A stretch of 64,000 bases of DNA from PALSA-612 sp963776375 (GTDB taxonomy: Bacteria; Actinomycetota; Thermoleophilia; Gaiellales; Gaiellaceae). The stretch is from assembly GCA_963776375.1 (NCBI GenBank), contig CAVZMF010000004.1:372001-436000 (forward strand). Direction: 5' to 3'. Below, in pieces: positions 26,342-36,296 of this stretch. Made by a program: the position numbers and the translations under genes. A model generated the notes under the pieces. It saw only the letters and a list, made by a program, of their open reading frames with translations. It was not told the origin of the DNA and searched no databases. Numbering within the stretch: position 1 is the stretch's first letter; every line of letters begins with the position of its first letter.

Positions 26342-27850
26342 GTGGTCGGCCGCCGCAGCATCGCGCTCGCCCTTCCGATTCTCGTAGCCGCAGTGATCGT
26401 GGGCGTGCAGGCGAGCCCGGGGCGCCCCGCCGCCTCCGGGTCGAATGTGCGCGCATCCGAGTACGGCATCCAGATCCAGGTACCGAGCCGGGGCTCGGTG
26501 CTCGTCGGCCAGCATGCGTCGCCGTCGTGGGGGCAGAGCGTCGACGGGTCGTTCGCCTATCCGGGGGACGGCTCCGTCGTGCAGGCGGCGACCGTGAACG
26601 GACGCCTGTCCGAGTCGAGCGGAGGGGCGACCGTCCGCGCCGGGGCCGACGTGACCGGGCTGTCGCTGTTCGGGGGCGAGATCACGGCCGATGCGGTCGT
26701 CGCGCGCGCCACGGCCGCCGTCGAGAACGGACAGGGCTCGGCCGCGTACCCGTTCGCGTCCGTGCAGAACCTGATCGTTCTCGGCCAGGCCGTCTCGGCC
26801 TCGCCGCACCTGCGGGTCGAACTCGGCGACTGGGGGCACGCATACCTGCTCGAGCAGCAGCAGGTCGGGCTCCAGAACGCGGCCGCGCCCGGCTACCACG
26901 CCTGGATGGTGGGGCTCGACATCACACTCGACGCCGACCACGACGGGTTGCCCGTGGGGACGAGGATCCTTGTCGGCTACGCGGACGCGCTCGCCTCCGG
27001 GCCGCCCCCGGCACCGGCGAAGCCTCCGCCGGTCACCCAGCCGGCACCGACCTCGCCCACGCCGACCACGCCGGCACCGACGACGACCCCGTCCACCACG
27101 CCGAGCGCCCCGAAAAAGCCCTCGAACTCGCTCAACGACCTGGGCCTGTTCCCGGTGCTCACCCTGCCGCCGCCGCTTCAGAAGACGATCACCTCGCGGG
27201 GCTACGTCTTCCCGGTCTACGGCCCCTCCGGCTACGGTGACAGCTTTGGTGCGCCGCGCGGCGACGTGCCGGGCGGGTGGCATCACGGCGACGACATCTT
27301 CGCGCCGCTCGGCGCGCCGCTCCTGGCCGTGGCCGACGGCGTCGTCTTCTCGGTCGGGCCGAACAGGATCGGCGGCAACCGGCTCTGGCTGCAGGACCTG
27401 GCCGGAAACCAGTTTTACTACGCGCACCTGTCCGCCTACACGCCGCTCGCGCGGAACGGGACGCACGTGAAGGCCGGCGACGTGCTCGGCTTCGTCGGCA
27501 ATACGGGCGACGCGGCCGGCGGGCCCTATCACCTGCACTTCGAGGTCCACCCGGCGTCGCTCCTCTTCCTCGGCTACGACGGGGCCGTCGACCCGACGCC
27601 GTACCTCGACGCCTGGCGCCATCTCCAGGACGTGAGTTTCCCGAGCGGCGTCGCCTGGGCGCCGCAGTCGCTGAAGAGCCTCGTGCCTCCGCCCGGCGCG
27701 ATGCTCCTGCAGAGCACGGACATCTCGACCGCGAGCGGACTCGACCCGAGCACGCTCCGGCAGGCGCTCTTGCCGACGCGCAGCGACGCGCTGCTGTCGG
27801 CCGGGCAGCAGAAGGGGCCGAAGCGCCCCGGCGCCCTCCTCAGCCGCTAG
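26342..27850 (+). CDS. Secreted M23 metallopeptidase with N-terminal choice-of-anchor-P-like domain
   Basis: 502 residues starting at GTG 26342 (VGRRSIALALPILVAAVIVG, signal peptide). Residues ~35-220 form a secreted beta domain (VNGRLSESSGGATVRAGADV, VELGDWGHAYLLEQQQ). A Pro/Thr linker follows at ~225-265. Residues ~290-420 are the peptidase: HHGDDIFAPLGAPLLAVADGVV and HLHFEVHPAS carry the zinc ligands of LytM-type endopeptidases. It cuts peptidoglycan cross-bridges or modifies the wall. Intact, single gene, 16 bases before the MFS gene. Confidence 0.83.
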   Translation: MVGRRSIALALPILVAAVIVGVQASPGRPAASGSNVRASEYGIQIQVPSRGSVLVGQHASPSWGQSVDGSFAYPGDGSVVQAATVNGRLSESSGGATVRAGADVTGLSLFGGEITADAVVARATAAVENGQGSAAYPFASVQNLIVLGQAVSASPHLRVELGDWGHAYLLEQQQVGLQNAAAPGYHAWMVGLDITLDADHDGLPVGTRILVGYADALASGPPPAPAKPPPVTQPAPTSPTPTTPAPTTTPSTTPSAPKKPSNSLNDLGLFPVLTLPPPLQKTITSRGYVFPVYGPSGYGDSFGAPRGDVPGGWHHGDDIFAPLGAPLLAVADGVVFSVGPNRIGGNRLWLQDLAGNQFYYAHLSAYTPLARNGTHVKAGDVLGFVGNTGDAAGGPYHLHFEVHPASLLFLGYDGAVDPTPYLDAWRHLQDVSFPSGVAWAPQSLKSLVPPPGAMLLQSTDISTASGLDPSTLRQALLPTRSDALLSAGQQKGPKRPGALLSR

Positions 27851-27866
27851 TACCGTCGTCGGGCCG

Positions 27867-29153
27867 ATGAGCGTCCCGCTGCGCCGCAACCGCGACTTCA
27901 TGCTGCTCCAGACCGGGCAGCTGCTGTCGAGCGCGGGGACGCAGGTGACCTCCATCGCCTATCCACTGCTCGTGCTCGCGCTGACCGGGTCCGCCGCCAA
28001 GAGCGGGTTCGTGGGGTTCGCGCGGTTGCTGCCGATGGTGCTCTTCGCGCTCCCGGCCGGCCTGGTCGCGGATAACTGGAGCCGGAGAAGGCTGATGATC
28101 GGCGCGGACTGCGTGCGCGTGCTTGCGGTCGGCGGCCTCGCCGTGACGATTCTGGCGGACAGCGTCGAGTTCTGGGTCATCCCGGTCGCCGCGTTTGTCG
28201 AGGGTGTCGGCGCGGCGGTCTTCATGGCAGCCCAGTCCGGCGCCGTGCGCGCCGTCGTCCCTCGGGAGCAACTCCCTGCAGCGGTGGCAGCACAGACGGG
28301 CCGGCAGGCGACCGTCAACCTGGCCGGCCCGCCGCTCGGCGGCGCCTTGTTCGGCATCGCGCGCTCGCTGCCGTTCGTCGCCGACGCGGTCTCGTACGCG
28401 TTCTCGACGTGCTCCCTGCTGGCCATGAGGACTCGGTTTCAGGAGGAGCGCCACGCGGACGGGGCAACGCTGCGCGAACGGCTGACGGAAGGCTTCCGCT
28501 TTCTCTGGGGTCAGCCGTTCCTGCGGACCTGCGCGTTCCTGTTCGGGCTCGCGAACTTCATCGGGCCTGGACTGCTGCTTGCGATCGTCATCCTCGGTAC
28601 GGAGCAGGGCCTCTCGGGCGGCGCTGTCGGTGTCCTGGTCGCCGCCTTCTACGCGTGCGTGCTGCTCGGCTCGTTCCTGTCACCGCTCGTGCGCCGGCTA
28701 CTGCCGGTCCGCGCAATCCTCGTGCTCGAGCTCTGGGCCTGGCCCGGCTGTGCGCTCTACCTCGTCTGGCCGAACGTCTATGTGCTCGTCGCAGGCATGC
28801 TCCCGACCGCGCTCGTCATCCCGTCCACGGACTCGGTCGTCCACGCCTACGGGATCGCGATGACGCCGGACCGCCTGCTCGGCCGGGCGGGCGCCGTGCG
28901 CACGACCATCGCGCTCGCAATCGCCCCGCTCGGGCCGCTCGTGGCCGGAGCGCTGCTGGGCGTGTCCGGGCGGGCCACGATTGCCCTCTTCGCGGTGTTC
29001 GCGCTCGTGCTCGCGGTCTGGGGGACGCTCAGCCCCTCGATCCGGGCGGCGCCCGGACTCGAGGAGCTCGCAGAGGAGAGGGCCCCACGGGGGAAACCGG
29101 ACGTTCCCCCCGTAGCGGACCTCAACCCCTACGCGGACCCGTTCGGCGAGTAG
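27867..29153 (+). CDS. MFS efflux transporter
   Basis: 428 residues, about 12 membrane helices. Starts MSVPLRRNRDFMLLQTGQLLS, characteristic of the MFS_3/enterobactin-exporter-like group. Loop 2-3 reads AGLVADNWSRRRLMIGADC. The second half begins after the cytoplasmic loop with LRERLTEGFRFLWGQPFLRT. Likely exports a drug or siderophore; no substrate clue. The last 25 bases overlap the convergent small membrane-protein gene. Confidence 0.82.
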   Translation: MSVPLRRNRDFMLLQTGQLLSSAGTQVTSIAYPLLVLALTGSAAKSGFVGFARLLPMVLFALPAGLVADNWSRRRLMIGADCVRVLAVGGLAVTILADSVEFWVIPVAAFVEGVGAAVFMAAQSGAVRAVVPREQLPAAVAAQTGRQATVNLAGPPLGGALFGIARSLPFVADAVSYAFSTCSLLAMRTRFQEERHADGATLRERLTEGFRFLWGQPFLRTCAFLFGLANFIGPGLLLAIVILGTEQGLSGGAVGVLVAAFYACVLLGSFLSPLVRRLLPVRAILVLELWAWPGCALYLVWPNVYVLVAGMLPTALVIPSTDSVVHAYGIAMTPDRLLGRAGAVRTTIALAIAPLGPLVAGALLGVSGRATIALFAVFALVLAVWGTLSPSIRAAPGLEELAEERAPRGKPDVPPVADLNPYADPFGE

Positions 29154-29557
29154 TCCTCGCCGGAGCCCTGCGCCTTCTTCACCTTCCCCGAAACCCAGCG
29201 GCGCGTGTCCCGTCCGGTGTACGGGTTGAAGAAGATGCCGATCAGGATCCCGGCCGTCAGGAGGGAGATGTTCCGGAACGTGTGCGACGCGCGCTCCTCC
29301 TGTGTCGCGATGCGGTCCGCCGCCTGGCGGAGCTCCTTGATCGCGCGGCGCAGATTGCTCTGGATGTCCTCGTCCGTCGCGACGCTGGCGGCGATCGACG
29401 ACACCCCGCGCTGGCGGCTCAGCTCGTCGTAGATCGCGCGCGCGGCGGCGAACGCGGCGCGGAGGTTGTCGCGGAACTCCTCGTCCGTCAGCGCCCTGCC
29501 GAGGTAGGGCTTTGCCGTGTCCGCGGCGTACATGACCCTGTCCTTCGTCGTAGCCAT
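29129..29557 (-). CDS. Small membrane protein, YtxH-like
   Basis: 142 residues. N-terminal helical region (AADTAKPYLGRALTDEEF, ELSRQRGVSSIAASVATDEDIQSNLRRAIKEL), one membrane segment NISLLTAGILIGIFFNPYTG, and a basic tail. The glycine-rich helix followed by NPYTGRDTRRW resembles the YtxH/general-stress type. Function unknown. Confidence 0.6.
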   Translation of the reverse strand: MATTKDRVMYAADTAKPYLGRALTDEEFRDNLRAAFAAARAIYDELSRQRGVSSIAASVATDEDIQSNLRRAIKELRQAADRIATQEERASHTFRNISLLTAGILIGIFFNPYTGRDTRRWVSGKVKKAQGSGEDYSPNGSA

Positions 29558-29590
29558 GGCTAGAGTGTCCTTTCGTCGGCCTTCGACTCA

Positions 29591-30151
29591 GTGTATCCCC
29601 GCTCTCTTTCCCTGATCGTCGCCGGCGCATGCGCCCTGGTGGCGCTGGGCGCTGTGTCCGCATGCGGAGGCGGCGGCTCGTCGAGCGGTAGCTCCGCGCC
29701 CAGGACCGTTCGCGGCAGCGGCTTCAGCTTCCGCGCTCCGGGCGACTGGCACGTGAAGCGGCTCGCGAGCGAGGTCTCCGCCTCGCCGAAGCCGATCGCA
29801 GCGGAGCTCGTGTCCGTGACGACCTTCCCGCTGGGCAAGCCGTACAAGCCGTCGCTCTTCCCCGCGGTCACGAAGGAGCTCGACTCGAGCGCGGAGCAGC
29901 TCGCCGCCCGTCTCGGGGGCACCGTCAAGGAGCGGCGGACGACGACCGTGGCAGGTCAGAGCGTGCGTCAGTACCTGCTCGTCTACCCGCAGGACAAGCA
30001 GGAGCCGAAGGACACGTACAGCGACCGCATCACCTTCGTTCTCCGGGGGAAGACCGAATACGAGCTGCTCTGCAGGTGGGCGGGTTCGGAATCACAGCCC
30101 GACTACTGCACGCAGCTCGAGCGCTCGTTCAAGCCGGTCAAGCCGACCTAG
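29591..30151 (+). CDS. Lipoprotein of unknown function
   Basis: 186 residues starting at GTG 29591. The signal peptide ends in a lipobox, VSAC, followed by GGGGSSSGSS, a typical linker. The mature domain (SGFSFRAPGDWHVKR, RQYLLVYPQDKQE, YELLCRW) resembles the PsbP/DUF1795-like fold of surface lipoproteins. A second Cys pair (LLCRW, DYCTQ) is present. The last 14 bases overlap lon, convergent. Confidence 0.7.
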   Translation: MYPRSLSLIVAGACALVALGAVSACGGGGSSSGSSAPRTVRGSGFSFRAPGDWHVKRLASEVSASPKPIAAELVSVTTFPLGKPYKPSLFPAVTKELDSSAEQLAARLGGTVKERRTTTVAGQSVRQYLLVYPQDKQEPKDTYSDRITFVLRGKTEYELLCRWAGSESQPDYCTQLERSFKPVKPT

Positions 30152-32564
30152 CGGCCTTGCGCTCCGGGTTCGCGGCCGCCCGTGGCCGGCGCTTCGGCGC
30201 GGCCTTCGGCTTCGCCCCGTCGAACGCCTCGCCGAGGACGTCCTCGACCGTGTCGGCGAGCACGAACTCGAGCTGCTCGCGCGCCTGCGGCGGGAGCTCG
30301 ACGAGGTCCGGCTCGTTCTCGCGCGGGAGGATCACCTTGTGCACGCCGGCACGCTGCGCGGCGAGGACCTTGTCGCGCACGCCGCCGATCTGGAGCACCT
30401 GGCCCGTGAGTGTGATCTCCCCGGTCATGGCCACGTCGCTCGACACCGGCTTTCCGCGGGCGAGCGAGACGAGCGCGGTCGCGATCGTGATGCCCGCCGA
30501 GGGGCCGTCCTTGGGGACGGCGCCGGCCGGGACGTGGACGTGGAGGTCGTGCTTCGAGAACCAGTCCGGCCCGATGCCGAGCTCGTCCGCATGGCTGCGC
30601 ACCCACGAGAGCGCTGCGTGCGCCGACTCCTGCATCACGTCGCCGAGCTGTCCCGTGACCGTGAGCCTGCCGTTGCCGGGGTACGCGGTCGCCTCGATGA
30701 AGAGGACGTCGCCGCCGACGGCGGTGACGGCGAGCCCGGTGGCCACGCCCGGATCGGAGGTGCGTCTCCGCACCTCGCCGGCGAAGCGTCGCGGGCCGAG
30801 CCACTCGCGCGCCCGCTTCTCGTCGACGGTCAACCTGCGTCTGTTGCCCCCGGCGAAGCGCCGCGCCGCCTTGCGGCAGAGATCGGCGATCCGGCGTTCG
30901 AGCCCGCGGACGCCCGCCTCGCGCGTGTACTCGCGGGCGACGATGCGCAGCGCCGAGTCCGTGATCGCGATCTTCGCGGGGTCGAGCCCGTGCGCCTCGA
31001 GCTGCTTCGGCACGAGGTAGCGCCTGGCGATCTGGAGCTTCTCCTCCTCGGTGTAGCCGGTGAGCTGGATCACGTCCATGCGGTCGATGAGCGGCGGCGG
31101 GATCGTCTCCAGCTGGTTGGCCGTGCAGACGAACAGCACCTTGGAGAGGTCGAAAGGCAGGTCGAGGTAGTGGTCGCGGAAGAAGGTGTTCTGCTGCGGG
31201 TCGAGGATCTCGAGCATCGCGCTCGCCGGGTCGCCGCGCCAGTCGGCGCCCATCTTGTCGATCTCGTCGATCATGAACACTGGGTTGCGCGACTCGGCGT
31301 CGCGGATCGCGCGGATCAGGATCCCGGGCATGGCGCCGATGTACGTGCGCCGGTGGCCGCGGAGCTCCGACTCGTCGCGCACGCCGCCGACCGAGATGCG
31401 AACGAACTTGCGGCCGAGCGCCTTCGCGATCGACTGCCCGAGCGAGGTCTTGCCCACGCCGGGCGGCCCCACGAAACAGAGGATCTGCCCGGAGACGTCG
31501 CCCTTGAGCTTGCCGACGGCGAGCGACTCGAGGATCCGCTCCTTGATCTTCTCCAGGTCGTAGTGGTCGGTGTCCAGAACCTTGCGCGCCTCCTCGAGGT
31601 CGAGGTTGTCGGGCGTGAGCTCGTTCCAGGGCAGCGACAGGATCCAGTCCAGATACGTGCGGATGACGCCGTACTCGGCGGCTGCGGCTGGGAGCCGCTC
31701 CAGACGCCCGAGCTCGCGGTTCGCGGCCTTCAGCGCGTCTTCGGGGAGGCCGGCCTCGTCGATCTGCCTCCGCAGCTCCTCGACCTCCGCCTGCTCCGGG
31801 TCGGTCTCGCCGAGCTCGTCCTGGATCGCCTTCAGCTGCTGGCGCAGGACGTACTCGCGCTGCGTCTTCTCCATCTCCGACTCGACCTGCGACTGGATCT
31901 TGGAGCCGAGCTCGAAGACCTGCAGCTCCCGGCCCAGGATCGACGCGGTCATGCGCAGGCGCTGCTCCACGTCCACGGTCTCGAGCAGCTGTTGCTTCTC
32001 CTCGGTCTTGAGGCGGAGCGTCGAGGCGACGAGATGCGTGAGCACGCCGGCGTCGTCGATGTTCGCCGCGGCGAGCTGCAGCTCGTCGGGCAGCGTGGGC
32101 ACGAGCTCGACCACGCGCGCGAACTGGTTCTGCACCGTGCGCGTGAGCGCCTCGACCTCCGGGGTCTCGACCAGCACGTCGGGAACCTGCGAGAACTCGC
32201 CGACGGGATAGGGCTCGTCGGAGACGCGCCGCTCGAGGCGGATGCGGGCGATGCCCTGGACGAGGATGCGCAGCGTCCCGTCGGGGATGCGGATCATGCG
32301 ATGCACGAGCGCCGCCGTGCCGATGTCGTAGAGGTCGTCGAAGCCGGCCTGCTCGACCTCCGGGTCCCTCGTGGTCACGAGGGCCAGCATGCGGTCGCCC
32401 GAGACGACGTCGTCGACGAGCCTCACCGAGCGCTCCTGCCCGATCGCGAGCGGCGTCATCGACTGCGGGAAGATGACCGTCTCCTTGAGCGGGAGAACCG
32501 GGAGCGCAGACGGGATCTCGACGTCGCCCTCGACGGGCTCCGCCTCGGGCACGAGGTCGCTCAC
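30138..32564 (-). CDS. lon: ATP-dependent protease Lon
   Basis: About 808 residues, unbroken. The N-terminal LON domain begins ALPVLPLKETVIFPQSMTPL. The AAA+ part has Walker A FVGPPGVGKTSLGQ, Walker B VFMIDEIDKMG and sensor PPPLIDRMDVIQL. The Ser-Lys dyad is PKDGPSAGI and VRDKVLAAQRAG. The basic C-terminal tail (PKAAPKRRPRAAANPERKAAR) is longer than in E. coli and may bind DNA. Start GTG 32564 (VSDLVPEAEP). It follows the small heat-shock gene by 91 bases, a proteostasis pair. It degrades misfolded and regulatory proteins. Confidence 0.95.
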   Translation of the reverse strand: MSDLVPEAEPVEGDVEIPSALPVLPLKETVIFPQSMTPLAIGQERSVRLVDDVVSGDRMLALVTTRDPEVEQAGFDDLYDIGTAALVHRMIRIPDGTLRILVQGIARIRLERRVSDEPYPVGEFSQVPDVLVETPEVEALTRTVQNQFARVVELVPTLPDELQLAAANIDDAGVLTHLVASTLRLKTEEKQQLLETVDVEQRLRMTASILGRELQVFELGSKIQSQVESEMEKTQREYVLRQQLKAIQDELGETDPEQAEVEELRRQIDEAGLPEDALKAANRELGRLERLPAAAAEYGVIRTYLDWILSLPWNELTPDNLDLEEARKVLDTDHYDLEKIKERILESLAVGKLKGDVSGQILCFVGPPGVGKTSLGQSIAKALGRKFVRISVGGVRDESELRGHRRTYIGAMPGILIRAIRDAESRNPVFMIDEIDKMGADWRGDPASAMLEILDPQQNTFFRDHYLDLPFDLSKVLFVCTANQLETIPPPLIDRMDVIQLTGYTEEEKLQIARRYLVPKQLEAHGLDPAKIAITDSALRIVAREYTREAGVRGLERRIADLCRKAARRFAGGNRRRLTVDEKRAREWLGPRRFAGEVRRRTSDPGVATGLAVTAVGGDVLFIEATAYPGNGRLTVTGQLGDVMQESAHAALSWVRSHADELGIGPDWFSKHDLHVHVPAGAVPKDGPSAGITIATALVSLARGKPVSSDVAMTGEITLTGQVLQIGGVRDKVLAAQRAGVHKVILPRENEPDLVELPPQAREQLEFVLADTVEDVLGEAFDGAKPKAAPKRRPRAAANPERKAARSA

Positions 32565-32655
32565 GCGCGCCCCTCGCCGGCGACGGCTCCCGCCGGGCGA
32601 AGCCCGGCTTCGCCGCGGCGCCCGGGGGCCGCGCCGTGGATCCACGGCAAAGGCG

Positions 32656-33081
32656 TCACGCCGACGTCCGGACGGTGATCGAGATCCGTCCCGGTCGCGG
32701 CGGCGCGGCCACGACCGGCAGCCTCACGACGAGCAGGCCCTGGTCGTAGATCGCGCGGGCCCGCTCCGGGTCGACGTCCACCGGCAGGCCGATGCGGCGC
32801 TCGAACGGTCCGTGCTCGATTTCGAGCAGGTGGTAGGAGAGTCGGCACTCCGGGTGGATCCGGTTGCGCCGTCCGGCGACCACGAGAGCACGCTCGTGGA
32901 CGACGATGTGCACGTCGGCCGGGTCGACCCCGGCGAGTTCGACGACGACGCGCAACTCGTCCGGCTCCTCGGTGCGCATGACGTTGATGCGCGGGCGGAA
33001 GCCGCGCTGTGGCACCGCGAAGCGCGGCCCATGCCAGAGCTCGGCGAAGACGTCCTCGAGCTCGGAGTGCAGGCGCTTCAT
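32656..33081 (-). CDS. Small heat-shock protein, Hsp20/alpha-crystallin family
   Basis: 141 residues from ATG 33081 (a GTG at 33096 adds five). The alpha-crystallin domain runs from RPRINVMRTEEPDELRVVVELAGV to FERRIGLPVDVDPERARAIYDQGLLVVRLPV, the canonical A-x-x-x-n-G-v-L-x-v-x-x-P region. The C-terminal RISITVR is the I-x-I anchor. It holds unfolding proteins for refolding or Lon degradation. Upstream of lon on the same strand. Confidence 0.88.
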   Translation of the reverse strand: MKRLHSELEDVFAELWHGPRFAVPQRGFRPRINVMRTEEPDELRVVVELAGVDPADVHIVVHERALVVAGRRNRIHPECRLSYHLLEIEHGPFERRIGLPVDVDPERARAIYDQGLLVVRLPVVAAPPRPGRISITVRTSA

Positions 33082-33139
33082 CTCGTCGGAGGGCACGGCG
33101 GACAGCCTAGCGAGCGTCTGCTCGCCCGCGAGGCTCCGC

Positions 33140-36100
33140 TCAACGCCGGATGCAGAACGCAGCCAGGTCCATCCCGTAAACGGGCTGGTAGACGTGGCAG
33201 CCCATGCGCGCCGAGAAGAAGTCACGGTCGAGGAAGTTCCCCGTCGCGATCTCGGGCGCGTCGTCACGGGCCACCTCACCGTCGAGCGCACCGTAGGTCA
33301 GGTAGCGGCGAGGCCCGGTCAACGCGTTCGCTGCGGTCACCTTTCGCGTGTACGACGGGTCGTCGAACGGCGGAAAGGCTCCTGCGCCGCCGGCTCCGAT
33401 CACATAGTTCAGCGTGTTGCTGGGGTCCGGATAGTCGGCGACCCAGCCGCCGTAGAAGGCGAGATCGAACGGCTCCCCCTCGCGCGAGAGACGCCCGAAG
33501 ATCGCCGGAAACGGGAGCGCCTTGATCTGCAGGTCGATCCCGATCGAGGCCAGGTTCGTCTTCAGCACCTGGGCGAGCTGGTCGCAGGGGGGCCTGTTAC
33601 AGGTGTAGAGGATCGCCGTCCTCCTCACGTTCCCGGCCAACCGCCTGGCGGTCGCGGTGTCCGGGCGGAACGGGTACACGCGGACGTCCTTGAAGCCGGG
33701 CATGCCCGGCGCCAGGTACTGGTCGGTCGGCGTTTCTCTGCCGCTAGTGGAGGGGGCGCCGATGGCTGCGAGCCTGGTGCGGTCGACCGCATAGTTCACT
33801 GCCCGCCTGAGCTTCACGTCCCTGAACAACGGACGGTGCGTGTTGAGGACGATGAAGTCCGTCCCGAGAGCCGTGTTGACGAAGTACCGCTGCTTCCCTT
33901 TCTTCGCTGCAGGGCTTCCGGGACCGTACCTGGCGGCCAGCCTCACCTGGTCCTCGGGGTCGGCGCCCCCGAACGCGAAGTCGACGCTTCCGGCCTCCAC
34001 CTGTCTGTCGACCGTCTGTTGCGCCACGCCCACCCTCAGGACGATCCGGTCGAGACGATGTGGACGGCTGCCACGGTAGCTGGGATTACGCAGCAGAACC
34101 ACGCCCTGCTTCGGGACATACGACTTCACGTAGTACGGACCGGCCGAGGGGATGGTGCGCACCCCTTTCGGGTCGAGCGGTGTGCCGATCGGGACGGCGC
34201 AGAAGAACGACATGCCCAGGCGGGCGACGAGATCGGGCGCCGGTCGGACCAGGCGGATCGCCAGGGTGTCTCCCCGGACCGTGAGTCCGCTGATGTGCGG
34301 CGCCTTGCCGGCCATGTAGGCGGCGGCGCCCGCGACGTCCTGCATGTAGCCGCCGGCGGGGCTCTTCATCCTCGGGCTGAGTGCGCGCTCGATCGAGTAC
34401 CTGAAGGTCTCGGCGGTCACCGGCTGATTCGACGGCGGCGAGAACCGGAATCCGCTTCGAACCGTGAACGTGTAGGTCTTGCCGTCCCGAGAGCGCCGCG
34501 GTAGCGCTTCCGCGACCTCGGCCGTGAGCTGCGATCCCGCAGGGGCAGCCTTGTCCGGGTAGTTGACGAGCTTGGCGCAGGTCGCGTAGAGAAGCTGCCA
34601 CGAGTTGGGGTAGAACGCCAGTGCGGGATCCGTGTAGTCGATGTCGTTCTCGCCGCTCAGCCGCGCCGTGCCACCCGGGGCCGGGGCGCTCTGGATCTCG
34701 CGTTCGTCGACCGTGACCCAGACCCGGTTCTGCGCGACGACCAGGCTGCGGGGACTCCCGCCGACGGCGGTCGTCCGGGTGGCGCCGTCGGCCGGGTCGA
34801 TGCGCGTGACACGTGCCGTCCCCGCTGTTCGCGACCCAGACGGCGCCGGCGCCGACGGCGATGCCGGTCGGCGTCTCCCCGACCGGAATCGTCGTCATGA
34901 CCGACCGGCTGGCGGGATCGACCCGTGTCACCGTACCGGAGAGCGTGTTCGCGACCCAGACCGCTCCCGGGCCGATCGCGATCGCGCCCGGCCCGTTGCC
35001 GACGCCGATCGGTGTGAGCACACCGGTCGGGTCGACGCGGACGACGGTGTTCGCACCGCTGTCCGCGATCCAGGTCGCGTCCGCGCCGACCGCGATCGCG
35101 GCGGGGCCTGCGTTCGGGTCGATCCGCTGCCTCGCCCGCGCTGTCCTCGGGTCGAGGCGTGTGACGAGGCCTGCCGAGGGGGCCGCCCAGACGTCGCTGC
35201 CCCGGCTGGCCACGTATCCCTCCCCTCCGGTCACGACGTTTCCGAGCGTCGCCGTCTCCTGGGCGGTGTCGAACTGCGGATCGATTCGCTCGATCGTGAT
35301 CGCCGGGCGGCCGGCGTCCGCCTCGGCGACCCAGACCGCGTCAGGGGTGGTCGCGAGGCCGGTGGGCGTCGAGTGCACGGGGACGTTGCGGACGACGCTG
35401 AGGGAGCTCGGGTCGAGGCGCGCGACCGTCTGGTCGTCGAGGTTCGCGACCCAGAGCGACCCGGCACCGTACGCAATCGAGTCGGGCCGCGTCCCGACGT
35501 TCGGTATCTGGTCGACGAGCCGGCCCGATTCCGGATCGATGACCGCGACGGCGTTTCCCCTTACGACAGGACTGCCTCCGGAACCGCCCTGCGCCAGGGC
35601 GAAGACAGGAATCGCTACCGCCGCGGCAAGGACGCCGATGAGCGCCGCTCCGGCGTACATGCGCCGCTTCTTGCGGCGGAGCGCGACGTCGAGGGTGTTG
35701 AGCTCCCCGAACTTGCTCGGCAGGCCCTCGACGTCGAGCTGGTAGATGCGCTGCGGCTGATCGATGTCCTTCAACCGCCGCTCGCCGAGGTCGCGGATCG
35801 ACACTCCCGGCGGCAGCTCCTCCTCGGCGAGCTCCTTCGTCGTCGACGAGAGCAGAACCTGACCGCCGTGGCCGCAGGCGCCGATGCGGGCGGCTCGATG
35901 CACGCCGATGCCGACGTACCGTTCCGCGCCGACCTTCGGTTCTCCGGTGTGCAGCCCCATCCGGACCTTCACGACAGCGTCGTCGGGCCAGACGGCTGCG
36001 GCCAGGTCGCGCTGGGCGTCGACGGCTGCAGCGACCGCGTCACCGGCGGTGCGGAACGCGACGAAGAACGAGTCGCCCTGTGTGTCCACGACCCTGCCCT

Positions 36101-36248
36101 CGTGGGCTGCGAACGCCGACTGGAGCAGCCGCCGGTGCTCACCGAGGATCTCGTCGTAGTGGTCGCGTCCCAGCTCCTTGAGCAGCCGGGTCGACCCCTC
36201 GAGGTCGGTAAAAAGGAATGTGACAGTCCCTGACGGGAGCTCGGCCAA
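33140..36248 (-). CDS. Class III cyclase / membrane helix / beta-propeller / peptide-binding (SBP family 5) fusion
   Basis: About 1,035 residues. Residues 1-165: class III nucleotide cyclase, with metal sites TFLFTDLEGSTRLL and DTQGDSFFVAF, then RMGLHTGEP and GIGVHRAARI. Residues ~190-215: membrane helix (MYAGAALIGVLAAAVAIPVF). Residues ~220-530: YVTN/Vgb-like propeller, with repeats such as GAGSLWVANLDDQTVARLDP, DATWIADSGANTVVRVD and GAGAVWVANSGDG. Residues ~560-1035: family 5 solute-binding domain (FRFSPPSNQPVTAETFRYSIERALSP, GPYYVKSYVPKQGVVLLRNPSY, DVKLRRAVNYAVDRTRL). One frame break near 34815, inside the last propeller blade, resolves by one surplus base. Start TTG 36248. Likely a membrane receptor coupling an extracellular ligand to cyclic nucleotide synthesis. 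Confidence 0.85.
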
Positions 36249-36296
36249 GGGCGAAGGCTAACTCGGAATCCGAACGGCCGAAGTAGCATCTGACGC

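Noticed and set aside
36226..36242. ACAGTCCCTGACGGGA as another copy of the GGGACAGTCCC palindrome
   Set aside because: It is not symmetric and simply codes the cyclase start SGTVTF.
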